Source: JAFLCM01 sp964510955
Lineage (GTDB): Bacteria > Planctomycetota > Phycisphaerae > Phycisphaerales > UBA1924
NCBI GenBank assembly: GCA_964510955.1
Contig: CAZEDW010000006.1
Coordinates: 1 to 64,000, forward strand
Direction: 5' to 3'
DNA length: 64,000 nt
Shown: positions 21,504 through 31,484 of the stretch, piece after piece
Layout: each line of letters starts with the position of its first letter
Position numbering within the stretch: the stretch's first letter is position 1
Made by a program: the position numbers and the translations under genes
The notes under the pieces: model-generated
What the model was told of the DNA's origin: nothing
Databases searched by the model: none
What the model saw: the letters and a program-made list of their open reading frames with translations, nothing else

Positions 21504-23141
21504 CTACGGGCACGGCACGCCGAACACACCCAGCAGCGCCGTCAGGTCGACCGTGGTCACCGTCCCGCTGCCGTTGAGATCGCCGTTGGTGTTGGGCGTG
21601 ACATTCTGCCCGAAGTGGCCCAGCAAAATGGTGAGGTCGGCGGTGTTGCGGGCGTGATCGCCGTTGATGTCGCCGGTGCACGGCTGCTGCTCGCACAGGT
21701 CGGCGGTGCCGTTGCTGTTGTTGTCGGCGCAGGTCGTGAGTGGGCCCTGCCAGGTGCCGCCCACCTGGGTGCACTGGGTCTGGAGCAGCTCGGCGCAGAA
21801 GCCCGTGCCGGCGCAGCAGGCGCCGGTGGGCTGCGGGCAGTTCTGGCTCGCGCACACCGTGGCGTTGCCCTTAAACGTGCCGCCCTGGCCCGAGCACGAG
21901 GCCGGCGTGGTGTTCTCTTGGCAGGTGCCGTTGGGCAGGCAGCACGCGCCCACGGGGAAGCAGACGTAGGTGGAGCAGAACGTGCCGAAGCCGCCCGGCA
22001 CGCCGCCGAAGCCGGTGCAGTTCGCGGGCGTCAGGTCGACGCACGACTGGTTGGACGAGAAGCAGCACGCCTGGGTGGGCGTGGGGCAGTTGGCCTGGGC
22101 GCAGGTGGAGTTGTCGCCACGGTAGGTGCCGCCCGAGGAGGTGCACTGCGCCGAGGTGACCACGGTGCACGCGCCGGTGGGGGCGCAGCACGCGCCGGTG
22201 GCCGGGACGCACGTCTGCGGCTCGTAGGTGAGGCGGATGTTCCAATCACCGGAGGGTCGGCAGAAGCCCGGCAGCGCGGCGAAGGTTGACCACCCGCCGT
22301 TGGCGGGGCACCCAAACGCGCCGCAGTTCAGCCCGTACAGCCAGTTCCGAGCGGCCTGCGCCAGCCCGTTCGTGTCGGTGGTGGGGAACGCGTTGCGGTT
22401 GGTCGGGGTCGCGACGGTGCAGGGGCTCGACGAGGGCGAGTTGTGCTGCACGATCCGGACTTCGACGGTGATGGTGTTGCTCCCGTCGGCCGGCGCGGGG
22501 ATGACCACCTGCTCGGGATCCTGGCTGTCGATGGTGACCTGCACGTTGACGGCGCTGCTGCCGATGGGCAGCGAGATATTGGGAAGGATCACGCCGTCGG
22601 ACTCGAACCCGCCCATCAGCGTCCCGGTCTGCGGGTTGCCCGAGTACCACAGCACGCCGTAGCGCGTGGTGGTGGGCACGATGGCGTTCTGGGTGGCCCA
22701 GATGCACTCGGTGGTGCGTATGACGACGGGGAACTGCGCGGCGGGGACGACGAAAGTAACCGCCGCCGACTCGCCCTGGGCCATGCCGGCCTGCACGGTG
22801 TACGCGCCGCCATTGAAGTCCGCACCGGAGTAGGTGACCGTGGTGCTGCACCCGGGTCCACGGGTCGGGTCCGAGTCGTGCGAGGTGATCGGCGGGGCGT
22901 CGGGATTGAAGTTCGGCTCGCTGAGCAGCACGCCGCTCTTGGTGAACGACAGCAGCGGCACGTGCTCAAAGAGCGTCGGGTCGCCGCTGACCAGCGTGCG
23001 ATCGATCGCTCCGGGGAACTGCTGGGCTACAGGATTGGCGGGCTGGGGCTTGACCCCCTCGGCCCACGCCGAGCCCGCAACGAATAGACACACACCGGCG
23101 GAAAGCACGCGGGCGGGGCGGAGGTCGAACATGAAGGACAT
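21504..23141 (-). CDS. secreted Cys-rich repeat protein with dockerin-like C-terminus
   Basis: The protein has 545 residues, beginning with a signal peptide (to about SAWA). The middle region is probably beta-sandwich. Four tandem units of about 41 residues follow, each starting xACC and sharing the pattern CC-x5-C-x7-C-x2-GG. The C-terminus has two Asp/Asn repeats (DINGDHARNTADLTILLGHFG, then DLNGSGTVTTVDLTALLGVFG) ending VPCP, like planctomycete GC-type dockerin domains thought to serve anchoring. The even cysteine spacing suggests disulfide-bonded knots. The ATG at 23141 has GGAG eight bases upstream. The function of the body is unknown. Confidence 0.72.
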   Translation of the reverse strand: MSFMFDLRPARVLSAGVCLFVAGSAWAEGVKPQPANPVAQQFPGAIDRTLVSGDPTLFEHVPLLSFTKSGVLLSEPNFNPDAPPITSHDSDPTRGPGCSTTVTYSGADFNGGAYTVQAGMAQGESAAVTFVVPAAQFPVVIRTTECIWATQNAIVPTTTRYGVLWYSGNPQTGTLMGGFESDGVILPNISLPIGSSAVNVQVTIDSQDPEQVVIPAPADGSNTITVEVRIVQHNSPSSSPCTVATPTNRNAFPTTDTNGLAQAARNWLYGLNCGAFGCPANGGWSTFAALPGFCRPSGDWNIRLTYEPQTCVPATGACCAPTGACTVVTSAQCTSSGGTYRGDNSTCAQANCPTPTQACCFSSNQSCVDLTPANCTGFGGVPGGFGTFCSTYVCFPVGACCLPNGTCQENTTPASCSGQGGTFKGNATVCASQNCPQPTGACCAGTGFCAELLQTQCTQVGGTWQGPLTTCADNNSNGTADLCEQQPCTGDINGDHARNTADLTILLGHFGQNVTPNTNGDLNGSGTVTTVDLTALLGVFGVPCP

Positions 23142-23333
23142 TCCACTTCTCCCTGGCGGCCCGGGGCGAGGGCGACAGCCCGCCGGCGCAAGGCCGCGTC
23201 CATGGATAACTTAGCCCAAGAAACCCGGTGAGGTTCCCGGAGTTTGGGATTTTGTCGACCAACGAATATCGGGCGTGGGAAGGCTGGGCGGGCGCACGCC
23301 GGGGCGTTCGAGGCTGTTGAGCTTGGCAAGGAA

Positions 23334-25436
23334 TCAAGGACTCGAGCTTCCCCCGCCCAGCAGCCCCAGTGCGGTGGCGGTCATGGCGATGAACGCCTTG
23401 ATGAGCGACTCACCCGCGATCAAACCCGATGCGAGCGCCACGGCGTATCCATCCGCGCTCTTGCGGTGGATCAGCTCCCAGACCCATCCGATCACCGCGC
23501 CCAGAAAAAACCCAAACGCGCTGGAGAACGGGATCACCCACGACAGACCCAGACCCATCGCAGACGGGAGATACTTGCGGACGCTCGGCGGCGACAGCCG
23601 CTCGAGAATCGGCAGGAGGACACCCACCGCGGCCCCGAACAGGATGGCAAGCTGGGCGGACTGGGGGAGATAGTCGATGCCCTTGGTGAGCACCTTTGCA
23701 ACCGCCTCCCACTGGTGAGTGGCCGGGGCAGCGAACTTCTTCTCCAGCACTTCCTTGGTCGGCACCATCAGGAACCACACCGGGACCACCGCCAGCGTCC
23801 CGAAGAACACGCCCACGAACTGCGCGATGAACTGCTTGCGCGGGTTCGCCCCAAGCAGGTAACCGCTCTTGAGGTCCGTCAAAAGGTCGGCGGCGGACGA
23901 AGCGCTGTTCGCCGCGATGCCCGCCGACGCCAGATTCGGAACGGTCTGCCCGGGGTGGAAGACCGCGAACATCAGCTGCATCACCTTGCCCATCGCGCCG
24001 ATGGGCGTCGTATCGGTCTCGCCGGTTGCGCGGCACGCCACGAGGGCCAGGAAGAACGACACCGCGATGGCGATGCACCCCGCCCACCACGCGATGTTGA
24101 ACGCGAGCACCTGCACGATCAGCAGCATGATTGAGATCGGGATCATCCCCATCACCATCCACTTGGTGGGAACTTCAACCGACGCCGCCGCGGCGAGATC
24201 GCGAGATTCCGAACCGTCCGAGGCAGCCGAACCGTCCCCGCCCAAACCCGAGAACGCGCGCACAATGGTCTTCCATTGCAGCGCCAGCGCAGTAAGGCTC
24301 GCAAAAACCATGACCGCGGTTCCGCCCCAAAGCGACCACGTCGGGAACTTCAGCGAGGTGCCCGCCGCGTTGAGCGTGATGTTCCGGACGGTTCCCTCGA
24401 CATACTGCGCCTTGTCGTACACCCAGGCCCCGTTCTGCTGCACCCAGCCCACCCCGGCGACACCGAGATCTTTCTCGAGCAGCCACGGTCCGACCCACCA
24501 GTAGAGCGCCGCCGCTCCGATGAACATCGACAGGCTGGCCCGCATGCGAGTGATCACGCCCGCCGCCAGCAGCAGCACGCTGGGCTCGAATCCGAACGAT
24601 TGAGCGGCCACGCCATGGTACTTAGCAAAGCCGTCCTCGGGCCACTGGCCCGGGAGGCGGACACTGAATCCGACCACGCTCTTGATCTTCTCGAACATGC
24701 GGTCGAGGAAGCCCAGATCGCCCTCACCCGCATTGAAAACACCGACGATTCCGCCGGTGACGATGCCGACGATCAGAACATACGCCTTCCGCAGCGCCTC
24801 CTTGCCGTGCGAATGCAGTGACCGGAGTGTCTCCGCGGCAGCAACACCCGATGGGAAGCGGAGCCGCTCGTGGTTGATCATCTGCCGCTTCAGCGGGATG
24901 GCCAGGAACACGCCCAAGAGCCCGGTTCCCATGGTAAAGAGCGTGACGGCCCACACGGGGCTGATGTCCCAGTTCTTGATCTGCGCCGAGGTCTGACCCG
25001 CGGCGGGCTCCTTCAGCAGCAGCATCGCGCCGAACATGGTGGCGAGCGTCGAGCCGGTGGAGTAACCCGCCGCCGACGCGGTGGACTGCATGCAGTTGTT
25101 CTCAAGGATCGACATGCGGCTGATGCCGCCGCCGCTGATTCCCACGAACACGTTCCATATCACAAATGACATGACGCACGCGGTAATCGCCACGCCGAAT
25201 GCCCAGCCGATCGCCAGCGTCGTGTACAGATTCGACGCCGCCATCAGCATCCCCAGCAGCCCACCCATCAGAACCGCCCGCCACGTCAACTGCGGCATCC
25301 GATCGCCCTGGTACACATGCTTGAACCAGTGCAGGTCCTTCTGCTCCGGCGTCGCGTCGGCCGGCAGCGGCGGCACGTCCGGCGCAAAGCCGGTAGCGGA
25401 AGAGCCTTCCATCGATTCGGCGCCGGGTGCACTCAT
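23334..25436 (-). CDS. OPT-family oligopeptide transporter
   Basis: This 700-residue, many-spanning membrane protein belongs to the oligopeptide transporter superfamily. Such proteins import peptides or metal chelates with protons. Typical parts are the first-helix region LTWRAVLMGGLLGMLMAASNLYT, the stretch ENNCMQSTASAAGYSTG, and the C-terminal LGLSWVIPFSSAFGFFLGAVIGW. The ATG at 25436 is used; a TTG at 25451 would add five residues. The gene diverges from the GH31 gene, and the 190-base gap must hold both promoters. Confidence 0.88.
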   Translation of the reverse strand: MSAPGAESMEGSSATGFAPDVPPLPADATPEQKDLHWFKHVYQGDRMPQLTWRAVLMGGLLGMLMAASNLYTTLAIGWAFGVAITACVMSFVIWNVFVGISGGGISRMSILENNCMQSTASAAGYSTGSTLATMFGAMLLLKEPAAGQTSAQIKNWDISPVWAVTLFTMGTGLLGVFLAIPLKRQMINHERLRFPSGVAAAETLRSLHSHGKEALRKAYVLIVGIVTGGIVGVFNAGEGDLGFLDRMFEKIKSVVGFSVRLPGQWPEDGFAKYHGVAAQSFGFEPSVLLLAAGVITRMRASLSMFIGAAALYWWVGPWLLEKDLGVAGVGWVQQNGAWVYDKAQYVEGTVRNITLNAAGTSLKFPTWSLWGGTAVMVFASLTALALQWKTIVRAFSGLGGDGSAASDGSESRDLAAAASVEVPTKWMVMGMIPISIMLLIVQVLAFNIAWWAGCIAIAVSFFLALVACRATGETDTTPIGAMGKVMQLMFAVFHPGQTVPNLASAGIAANSASSAADLLTDLKSGYLLGANPRKQFIAQFVGVFFGTLAVVPVWFLMVPTKEVLEKKFAAPATHQWEAVAKVLTKGIDYLPQSAQLAILFGAAVGVLLPILERLSPPSVRKYLPSAMGLGLSWVIPFSSAFGFFLGAVIGWVWELIHRKSADGYAVALASGLIAGESLIKAFIAMTATALGLLGGGSSSP

Positions 25437-25625
25437 GCTTGTCAGTCCCAAAGGAGGAGCGTGCTTCTGAAAGCGGCCGGACGGGCGGCCGTCGCCGCGA
25501 GATCATCGGGGGAACTACGGCGACGTCCGTAAAGTACCGGTGAAGCGCCCTCGGTGCGCCAGGTGGATCGCCCCCCGCCAGCATTCGGCCCTTTTCGGCC
25601 CGTTCCGGTCCCCGCGGGCCTCCCC

Positions 25626-25643
25626 AAGTGAAACGTTTTACTT
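25626..25643. promoter_or_regulatory. LacI-type operator candidate at the GH31 start
   Basis: AAGTGAAACGTTTTACTT is an 18-base near-perfect palindrome (one mismatched pair) centred on ACGT, like operators of LacI-family sugar regulators. It overlaps the proposed GTG start of the alpha-glucosidase gene. GTGAAACGTTTT recurs exactly at 59007-59018. The regulator is not in the window. Confidence 0.4.
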
Positions 25644-28600
25644 CCGTGAAATTCCCGAATACCATTCCCTCTGCTCAGCCGCTGTCGCTGGGGTCTCGCC
25701 TCCGACAGGCCCCACTCCGCGCTCGGCAATACCCCACCACCCACACGGTCAATCCTTGGGCTTGGCTCCTGCTGGCACTCGCCGTCACCCTTCACTCAAC
25801 CATGGCACAACCGTTCAACCCTGTCGCCGACCCCGCCAGCGTTGTCACCATCGGCAACGCACGGTTCACGTTCTTGACATCCCGGCTGGTGCGGATGGAA
25901 TGGTCGCCGGACGGTCGCTTTGAGGACCGCGCCTCGTTTGCCTTCGTCAACCGGCGGTTGGCCACGCCGACGATCAACCGCGGGAACCGATTCGCCGTCG
26001 ATGCCCCGTTGAGCGGTGGCGGCGGGACCAGCGAGACGTTCGGTACCGACGATCTGCGCATCACCTACAGCACGAGCCACGGCAAAGACCGCACGACCCG
26101 CGAGCGGTTCGACGAGCCGGGCGTGCTCGAGATCAAGTTCCGCATGGGCGACCAGTGGGTCGGGTGGACCCCCCAGTCCCGGCCCACGGGCAACCTCAAA
26201 GGCACCGTCCGCACCCTCGACGGCGTCTCCGGTTCGTGCGAGCTTGAGCAAGGCTTGCTCTCGCGCGATGGCTGGGCCCTCATCGACGACTCTCAGCGCC
26301 TGCTGCTTGACCCTCTCGCTGGCGGCGGCAAGCCCGACAGTTCAGATATCGCCTGGGCCACGCCGCGCAAAAACCCAGAGGCCCTTGACTGGTACTTCTT
26401 TGCCTACGGCCACGACTTCAAGCAGGCTCTCGCCGACTTCACCAAGGTCGCGGGCAAGATCCCCCTCCCGCCGCGCTATGTGCTGGGCTCGTGGTGGAGC
26501 CGCTACTGGGCGTACACCGACAAGGAACTGAAGGACATCGTCCACCAGTTTGACGAGCACGGCGTGCCGCTCGACGTGCTGGTGATCGACATGGACTGGC
26601 ACCTCGACGGCTGGACTGGCTACACCTGGAACAAGGACTATTTCCCGGATTCCAAGGCATTCCTGAGGTGGTGCAAGGACCAGGGCCTGCGCGTGACGTT
26701 GAACCTTCACCCCGCCGACGGCGTGGGCAAACACGAGGCAATGTTCAACCAGTTCAAGGCCGCGATGGGTGTCACGGAAAAGACCTGCTACCGCATCCCC
26801 TTCGACTGCACCGACCGGCGCTTCGTCGACAACTACTTCAAGCTGCTGCACCACCCCCAGGAAGAGGCGGGCGTCGACTTCTGGTGGATGGACTGGCAGC
26901 AGGGCAACAACACCAAGATCCCAGGCCTCGACCCGCTCTTCTGGCTGAACTATCTGCACTGGGTGGACATGGAGCGCCGGCCCAAGGCGCCGCGCCCGCT
27001 CATCTTCAGCCGCTGGGGCGGCCTGGGGAACCACCGCTACCAGATCGGTTTCTCCGGCGACACCTACAACAACTGGGAATCGCTGGCGTTCCAGCCCTAC
27101 TTCACCGCCACCGCCGCCAACGTCGGCTACGGCTACTGGTCGCACGACATCGGCGGGCACCAGCCCGGCCCCGTCGGCCCCGAGCTGTACGCCCGTTGGA
27201 TCCAGTACGGCATCTTCAGCCCAGTGCTCCGCACCCACTGCGGCAAGCGCCCCGACGCCGAACGCCGCATCTGGGCATTCCCCGACGACGTGTTCAAGGT
27301 GTGCAAGGACGCTTTCGAGCTGCGCTACGCGCTGATCCCATACACCTACACCGCCTGCAGGCAGGCCTACGACACCGGCGTTTCGCTCTGCCGCCCGATG
27401 TACTACGACTGGCCCGAGCACGACGAGGCGTACGCCCGCACCAACCAATACATGTTCGGCGACGACCTGATGATCGCACCCGTCGTGACGCCCGCGGACC
27501 CCGTGAGCGGCGTGGCGAGCGCCGAGGTGTGGTTCCCGCCGGCGGGCGGCGACGCGCCCGGCTGGGTGGAATGGTGCTCGGGGCGAGTATTCAACTCCAC
27601 GACGACGCGCCTCAGCTACGCCCTGCGCGACATTCCCGTCTTCGCCCGCAGCGGCGCGGTGATCCCGATGCAGCCGCCGATGCGCCGCACGGGCGAGAAG
27701 CCCGCAGACCCGCTCATCCTCAACATCTTTGACGCGGGTCCGCGCGGTGCGAAATCCGGCGCAGGGCGCGTCTACGAGGACGACGGCCTTTCCAGCAGAT
27801 ACCAGCGCGGCGAGGCCGCCGTCACCCGTGTTTCTCACTCGCTCCAGGACGGCGAGCGGATCATCGACATCGCGCCGGCGGAAGGCTCCTATCCCGCGAT
27901 GGCGCGCGAACGCGCGTTCGAGGTCCGCCTGCCGTTCGTGCTACCGCCCGAGCGCGTCACGGCGAACGGCGCCGAGCTTGCCCGCGCCGCATCGCCGGGC
28001 AATAGTCGCTGGTGGTACGACGAGCGGACGGCGACGCTGACGGTCCGCACCACGCACGTCAGTGTCCGCCATGGAGTCCGCATCGGCGTGAAACTCTCGC
28101 TCGTCGGAGACGACGTGCTCCGCGCCGGGCTGATCGGTCAGCTCAACGTGCTCGACGACGTGCTCGCCACGCTCGGCCCGGCGGCCCCCGCGTCGATCAA
28201 GGACGCCGCCGCGATCCGCGCATGCATCGAGACCGACCCGCAACTCGCCATGGCGAAGGGCGCCGTGCTGCAGGCCGATTGGTGGTCGTTCATGGACGCG
28301 ATCAACCGCTGCACCGCGCCCGGGGCCGCCAAGCGCAGCGCCCAGGCCCGGCTGCTGGGTCTGTCGTGCACCGTCTCGCTCCACGGCGACCAGACCGACG
28401 CCGGCACCCCGGGCGCCGTGAAAGTGACCGCCGACGTTTCGTTCGCCCCCCGCTTCGCACGGGCCCACGACGCTGAGGTATCGGTCGAGTTCGATGCCGC
28501 CGGGGGCTGGCAACTCCGCGGCGCCGGCGGGGTGCAACAACGCTTGAAGATGGGGCACGAACTCCGCGCCGAGGCCTCGCTCGCACACACCGGCGTGCCT

Positions 28601-29230
28601 TCAGTCGGCTCGGTCGCCACCCGCGTCGTGATCAACGAAGATGGCACGCGCATCGCGCTGGAGTCGCACGAGAGCTTCTGCCCGTCGATCAATGCCTGGA
28701 CGCTGCTCGGCCCCTTCGACGGCCCGCAGGAAGACGAGCTCAAGACCGAGTTGATCCCCGAGGGCGTCCCCGTGGACCTGTCTCGCACCCACACCGGCAT
28801 GGGAGGCAAGAAGCTGGCATGGACGCCATGGAACCGCGCCATGGGCCCGCACGACGACCCGCGCCGCGAGTTCTTCGTGGATTTCCACAAGGCCTTCGGT
28901 GGGCAGCACGACGACGCCGTCGCCTACGCCGTGACATGGCTTGAGTCCGAATCCGACCAGCGCGTCCGCTTGGCCCTGGGCTCTGATGACGGCGCGGTGG
29001 CGTGGGTCAACGGCGAGGAGGTTTTCCGCAAGTTCACGCAGCGCGGCTACGCCCCGCGCGACGACCGGTTCGAGGCGACGCTTCGCAAAGGCGTGAACGA
29101 ACTGGTGCTCAAGATCGGCCAGGCCAAGGGCGCGTGGGGGTTCAGCGTGTTCGTGGATGACCTCGCCGGTCGCCCCGCGGCGGGGGTGAGAGTCGTGCGC
29201 CCGGATGCGTCCGCACCTTCATTGTCGTAA
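25628..29230 (+). CDS. secreted GH31 glycoside hydrolase (alpha-glucosidase-like)
   Basis: This 1200-residue GH31 enzyme has a signal segment ending about TMAQP (residue 60). A beta-sandwich N-domain precedes the catalytic barrel with VLVIDMDWHLDGW. The nucleophile is D422 (WWMDWQQG) and the acid/base is D507 (SHDIGGH). A C-terminal carbohydrate-binding-like domain follows (ALGSDDGAVAWVNGEEVF). It would hydrolyse alpha-glucosides or related alpha-glycans outside the cytoplasm. Length is above the usual 700-900 because of the extra C-terminal modules. The GTG at 25628 gives a long n-region; a later start is possible. The candidate LacI operator at the start suggests sugar control. Confidence 0.88.
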   Translation: MKRFTSVKFPNTIPSAQPLSLGSRLRQAPLRARQYPTTHTVNPWAWLLLALAVTLHSTMAQPFNPVADPASVVTIGNARFTFLTSRLVRMEWSPDGRFEDRASFAFVNRRLATPTINRGNRFAVDAPLSGGGGTSETFGTDDLRITYSTSHGKDRTTRERFDEPGVLEIKFRMGDQWVGWTPQSRPTGNLKGTVRTLDGVSGSCELEQGLLSRDGWALIDDSQRLLLDPLAGGGKPDSSDIAWATPRKNPEALDWYFFAYGHDFKQALADFTKVAGKIPLPPRYVLGSWWSRYWAYTDKELKDIVHQFDEHGVPLDVLVIDMDWHLDGWTGYTWNKDYFPDSKAFLRWCKDQGLRVTLNLHPADGVGKHEAMFNQFKAAMGVTEKTCYRIPFDCTDRRFVDNYFKLLHHPQEEAGVDFWWMDWQQGNNTKIPGLDPLFWLNYLHWVDMERRPKAPRPLIFSRWGGLGNHRYQIGFSGDTYNNWESLAFQPYFTATAANVGYGYWSHDIGGHQPGPVGPELYARWIQYGIFSPVLRTHCGKRPDAERRIWAFPDDVFKVCKDAFELRYALIPYTYTACRQAYDTGVSLCRPMYYDWPEHDEAYARTNQYMFGDDLMIAPVVTPADPVSGVASAEVWFPPAGGDAPGWVEWCSGRVFNSTTTRLSYALRDIPVFARSGAVIPMQPPMRRTGEKPADPLILNIFDAGPRGAKSGAGRVYEDDGLSSRYQRGEAAVTRVSHSLQDGERIIDIAPAEGSYPAMARERAFEVRLPFVLPPERVTANGAELARAASPGNSRWWYDERTATLTVRTTHVSVRHGVRIGVKLSLVGDDVLRAGLIGQLNVLDDVLATLGPAAPASIKDAAAIRACIETDPQLAMAKGAVLQADWWSFMDAINRCTAPGAAKRSAQARLLGLSCTVSLHGDQTDAGTPGAVKVTADVSFAPRFARAHDAEVSVEFDAAGGWQLRGAGGVQQRLKMGHELRAEASLAHTGVPSVGSVATRVVINEDGTRIALESHESFCPSINAWTLLGPFDGPQEDELKTELIPEGVPVDLSRTHTGMGGKKLAWTPWNRAMGPHDDPRREFFVDFHKAFGGQHDDAVAYAVTWLESESDQRVRLALGSDDGAVAWVNGEEVFRKFTQRGYAPRDDRFEATLRKGVNELVLKIGQAKGAWGFSVFVDDLAGRPAAGVRVVRPDASAPSLS

Positions 29231-29343
29231 TGCGGCTTGGACACGGAGGCACGGACAAGCGAAGTCAACGTCGATCGCAAACGTCCGCACCGCAGGTCGC
29301 GCCGTTCCTCCAAGCCACCGCCCAACGCCCAATCCCCCACCCC

Positions 29344-30543
29344 TCAGTTCACCGCCTCCTGCAGCGCCAACAGCCCGTACGCCGTGATGAGCACCGGGTT
29401 GTTCTCCATCCAGCGCTCATCGACCTGTTTGAACGACCCGTCGGCGTTCTGTAGTTCGCTCAGGCGGTCGATGAGGTCGTTGGCCCAGTCCTTGGACTCG
29501 CCGGGAGTGCCATCCTGCTTCATTGTCTGGATCGTCGGCAGGCCCCACGCCTTCAATGAGCGTGAGAACGTGACGTAGTAGTAGTACACGCCGTTGGCGC
29601 CGATGCCGGGGTTCTCTGCCAGCGTGTAGTTACCGCGGACCCAGTCGTAGGCGGCCTTCACGCGCGGGTCGTCGCGCGACAGGTTAGCGTAGATGTAGCC
29701 CTTGAACCCCGCGTAGGTCATCGAGCCGTAGCAGCGCAGCCGCGATGTTTTCGTCCCGTCGTCGAGCGTCTCCTCGATGGTCCCGGCCTTGCTCTCACCC
29801 TTGCCGAGGTTCCCCGGCTTGTTGTCGGGCGTGGTCGAGTAGATGAACCCGCCCTGCTTCGACCCCTTGGCGAACTCCATGTCGTTCACGTCACCCAGCA
29901 TCTGGGTGCGGGTGAGGAACACCACGGCCCGCTGGTAGCACGGATCATCACTGGGGACGCCGGCGTCGTGCATCGCCTGCAGGAAGAACGACAGGTTCGA
30001 CAGGTCCGGGCGCCCCGTCTTGCCGTAGCCCAGCCCGCCGTAGTATGGGTGCTTGGCGTCCACCTTGCCGGTGTCCTTGGCTTTGTCGTCAATGGATTGC
30101 TCGCCCCACTGCAAGCCCCTCAGGAACTCCGCGGCCTTCTGCATGGCCGCGGCGGCTTCGGGTGTGTGCAGCTTTGACAGCGCCGAAACGCAGATAGCGG
30201 TGTTGTACGCAGGCAGGGCACGGTCGTAGATGCCGCCGTCGGGCTGCTGGTACGACAGCATGAACTTCACGCCGCGCTGCACAACCGGGTCGGTCGTGCC
30301 GAGCCGCTTGTCCATCAGCATGCCGTTCAGGACCAATCCGGTGATGGCCGGGAACTGCGAGCTCTTGGGGTCTGGGTTCACCGACCACCCGCCGGTCTTG
30401 GCGTCCTGCTGCGTGCGCAACCAGCTCATGGACGAATCGATCATGGTGCGCGCCTTCCGCAGGTGCGCCTCGTCGACGGCGAGCACACCGGAGGCGTGCA
30501 CGAGAATCATGGCGGCGACGCAGCAGCGTGTCAGGTTTCGCAT
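29344..30543 (-). CDS. exported prenyltransferase/squalene-cyclase-fold repeat protein
   Basis: This 399-residue protein has a signal peptide (MRNLTRCCVAAMILVHASGVLA). Its body is alpha/alpha-barrel repeats of the terpene-cyclase/prenyltransferase type: SWLRTQQDAKTGGW, YQQPDGGIY, LQNADGSF. The QW-like repeats are structural. No catalytic DxDD motif of squalene-hopene cyclase is seen, so an enzymatic terpenoid role is not supported. The ATG at 30543 is preferred over the GTG at 30594 because it starts the signal peptide. It is convergent with the GH31 gene and downstream of rsmE. Confidence 0.8.
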   Translation of the reverse strand: MRNLTRCCVAAMILVHASGVLAVDEAHLRKARTMIDSSMSWLRTQQDAKTGGWSVNPDPKSSQFPAITGLVLNGMLMDKRLGTTDPVVQRGVKFMLSYQQPDGGIYDRALPAYNTAICVSALSKLHTPEAAAAMQKAAEFLRGLQWGEQSIDDKAKDTGKVDAKHPYYGGLGYGKTGRPDLSNLSFFLQAMHDAGVPSDDPCYQRAVVFLTRTQMLGDVNDMEFAKGSKQGGFIYSTTPDNKPGNLGKGESKAGTIEETLDDGTKTSRLRCYGSMTYAGFKGYIYANLSRDDPRVKAAYDWVRGNYTLAENPGIGANGVYYYYVTFSRSLKAWGLPTIQTMKQDGTPGESKDWANDLIDRLSELQNADGSFKQVDERWMENNPVLITAYGLLALQEAVN

Positions 30544-30590
30544 GGCGATTGGGCTCCGGGGCGGTTCGGGGGGATAGTAGCCTCGCACGC

Positions 30591-31325
30591 TCACGCCACG
30601 GGCAGGCCGGGCGAGGGCGGAATCGCAACCCCCGCCCGCATGAGCACGCTCGCCCCCACCACCGCCGCCGTTTCAATCCGGAGCGTGTGCGGCCCGAGCC
30701 ACAGCACCGCGGCGCCGGCCCGGCGGGCCAACTCAAGCTCTTCGGGCGCAAAGCCGCCCTCGGGGCCCACCAACAACCGGTACGCCGCGCAGCCCCGGAC
30801 CGGCAGGCCCTCGCCCGTCGCGTCGGCGACGACTAGCTGGGCTCCGGCGCCGCGGTCAAGCACCATCTCGAACCCGCACGCCCCCGCCACTTCGAGCGTC
30901 CACGCCCGCCCGCACTGCTTGGCGGATTCAACCGCCACGCGCCCGCAGCGCGCCAGCTTGTTCGCACCCGGCTCGACGACCCCCCGCGCCGTCTCTAACG
31001 GCGACCAGCTCGCGGCGCCCACCTGCGACAGCATTTCGATCATCTCCTCCAGCCTCGATCCCTTCGGTGTCGCCGAGCACACCTCCACGCGCGGCCGGGG
31101 CGGCGGCGCCTGCTCCCGTCTCGTCACGCGCAACAAGACCTCAGGCCTGATCGACTCCACCACCGCCTCGATCACCAGCCCCCGCCCATCCAGCACGCGG
31201 ACCGACTGCCCGGTCTCCACCCGCTTGACCCGGAACGCGTGCCGGCACTCGTCGCTGTTTGGGTCGGGACGCAGCACGTCGCACGCCAGATCAGCACCGG
31301 GGAGAAAGAGGCAATGGAGGGCCAT
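30591..31325 (-). CDS. rsmE: 16S rRNA (uracil(1498)-N(3))-methyltransferase
   Basis: RsmE methylates U1498 of 16S rRNA. The 244-residue length fits the family. The SPOUT-type C-terminus shows LLVGPEGGFAPEELELA and LGPHTLRIETAAVVGASVL, the trefoil-knot cofactor site, and the N-terminus has an OB-like fold with HAFRVKRVETGQSV. The ATG at 31325 gives the canonical length; the longer open frame upstream is not needed. Confidence 0.93.
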   Translation of the reverse strand: MALHCLFLPGADLACDVLRPDPNSDECRHAFRVKRVETGQSVRVLDGRGLVIEAVVESIRPEVLLRVTRREQAPPPRPRVEVCSATPKGSRLEEMIEMLSQVGAASWSPLETARGVVEPGANKLARCGRVAVESAKQCGRAWTLEVAGACGFEMVLDRGAGAQLVVADATGEGLPVRGCAAYRLLVGPEGGFAPEELELARRAGAAVLWLGPHTLRIETAAVVGASVLMRAGVAIPPSPGLPVA

Positions 31326-31484
31326 GCCGGGAACATAGCCCAAGCCACGCCCCAAGGCCCGAGAATCGCAGCTTTCGCCGGGTTCTGTGTCTGTTCTGGA
31401 GCGAGAACTTCGTGGAGACACTGGGGATCAGGTTGAGTCTGGTGCCCCGGTCGTCGATGATCACATGAGGTCCAGACCCCGGTT

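Noticed and set aside
19235..21577. 780-residue plus-strand open frame
   Set aside because: It is antisense to the OprB porin and part of the chemoreceptor gene, with shadow-type composition.
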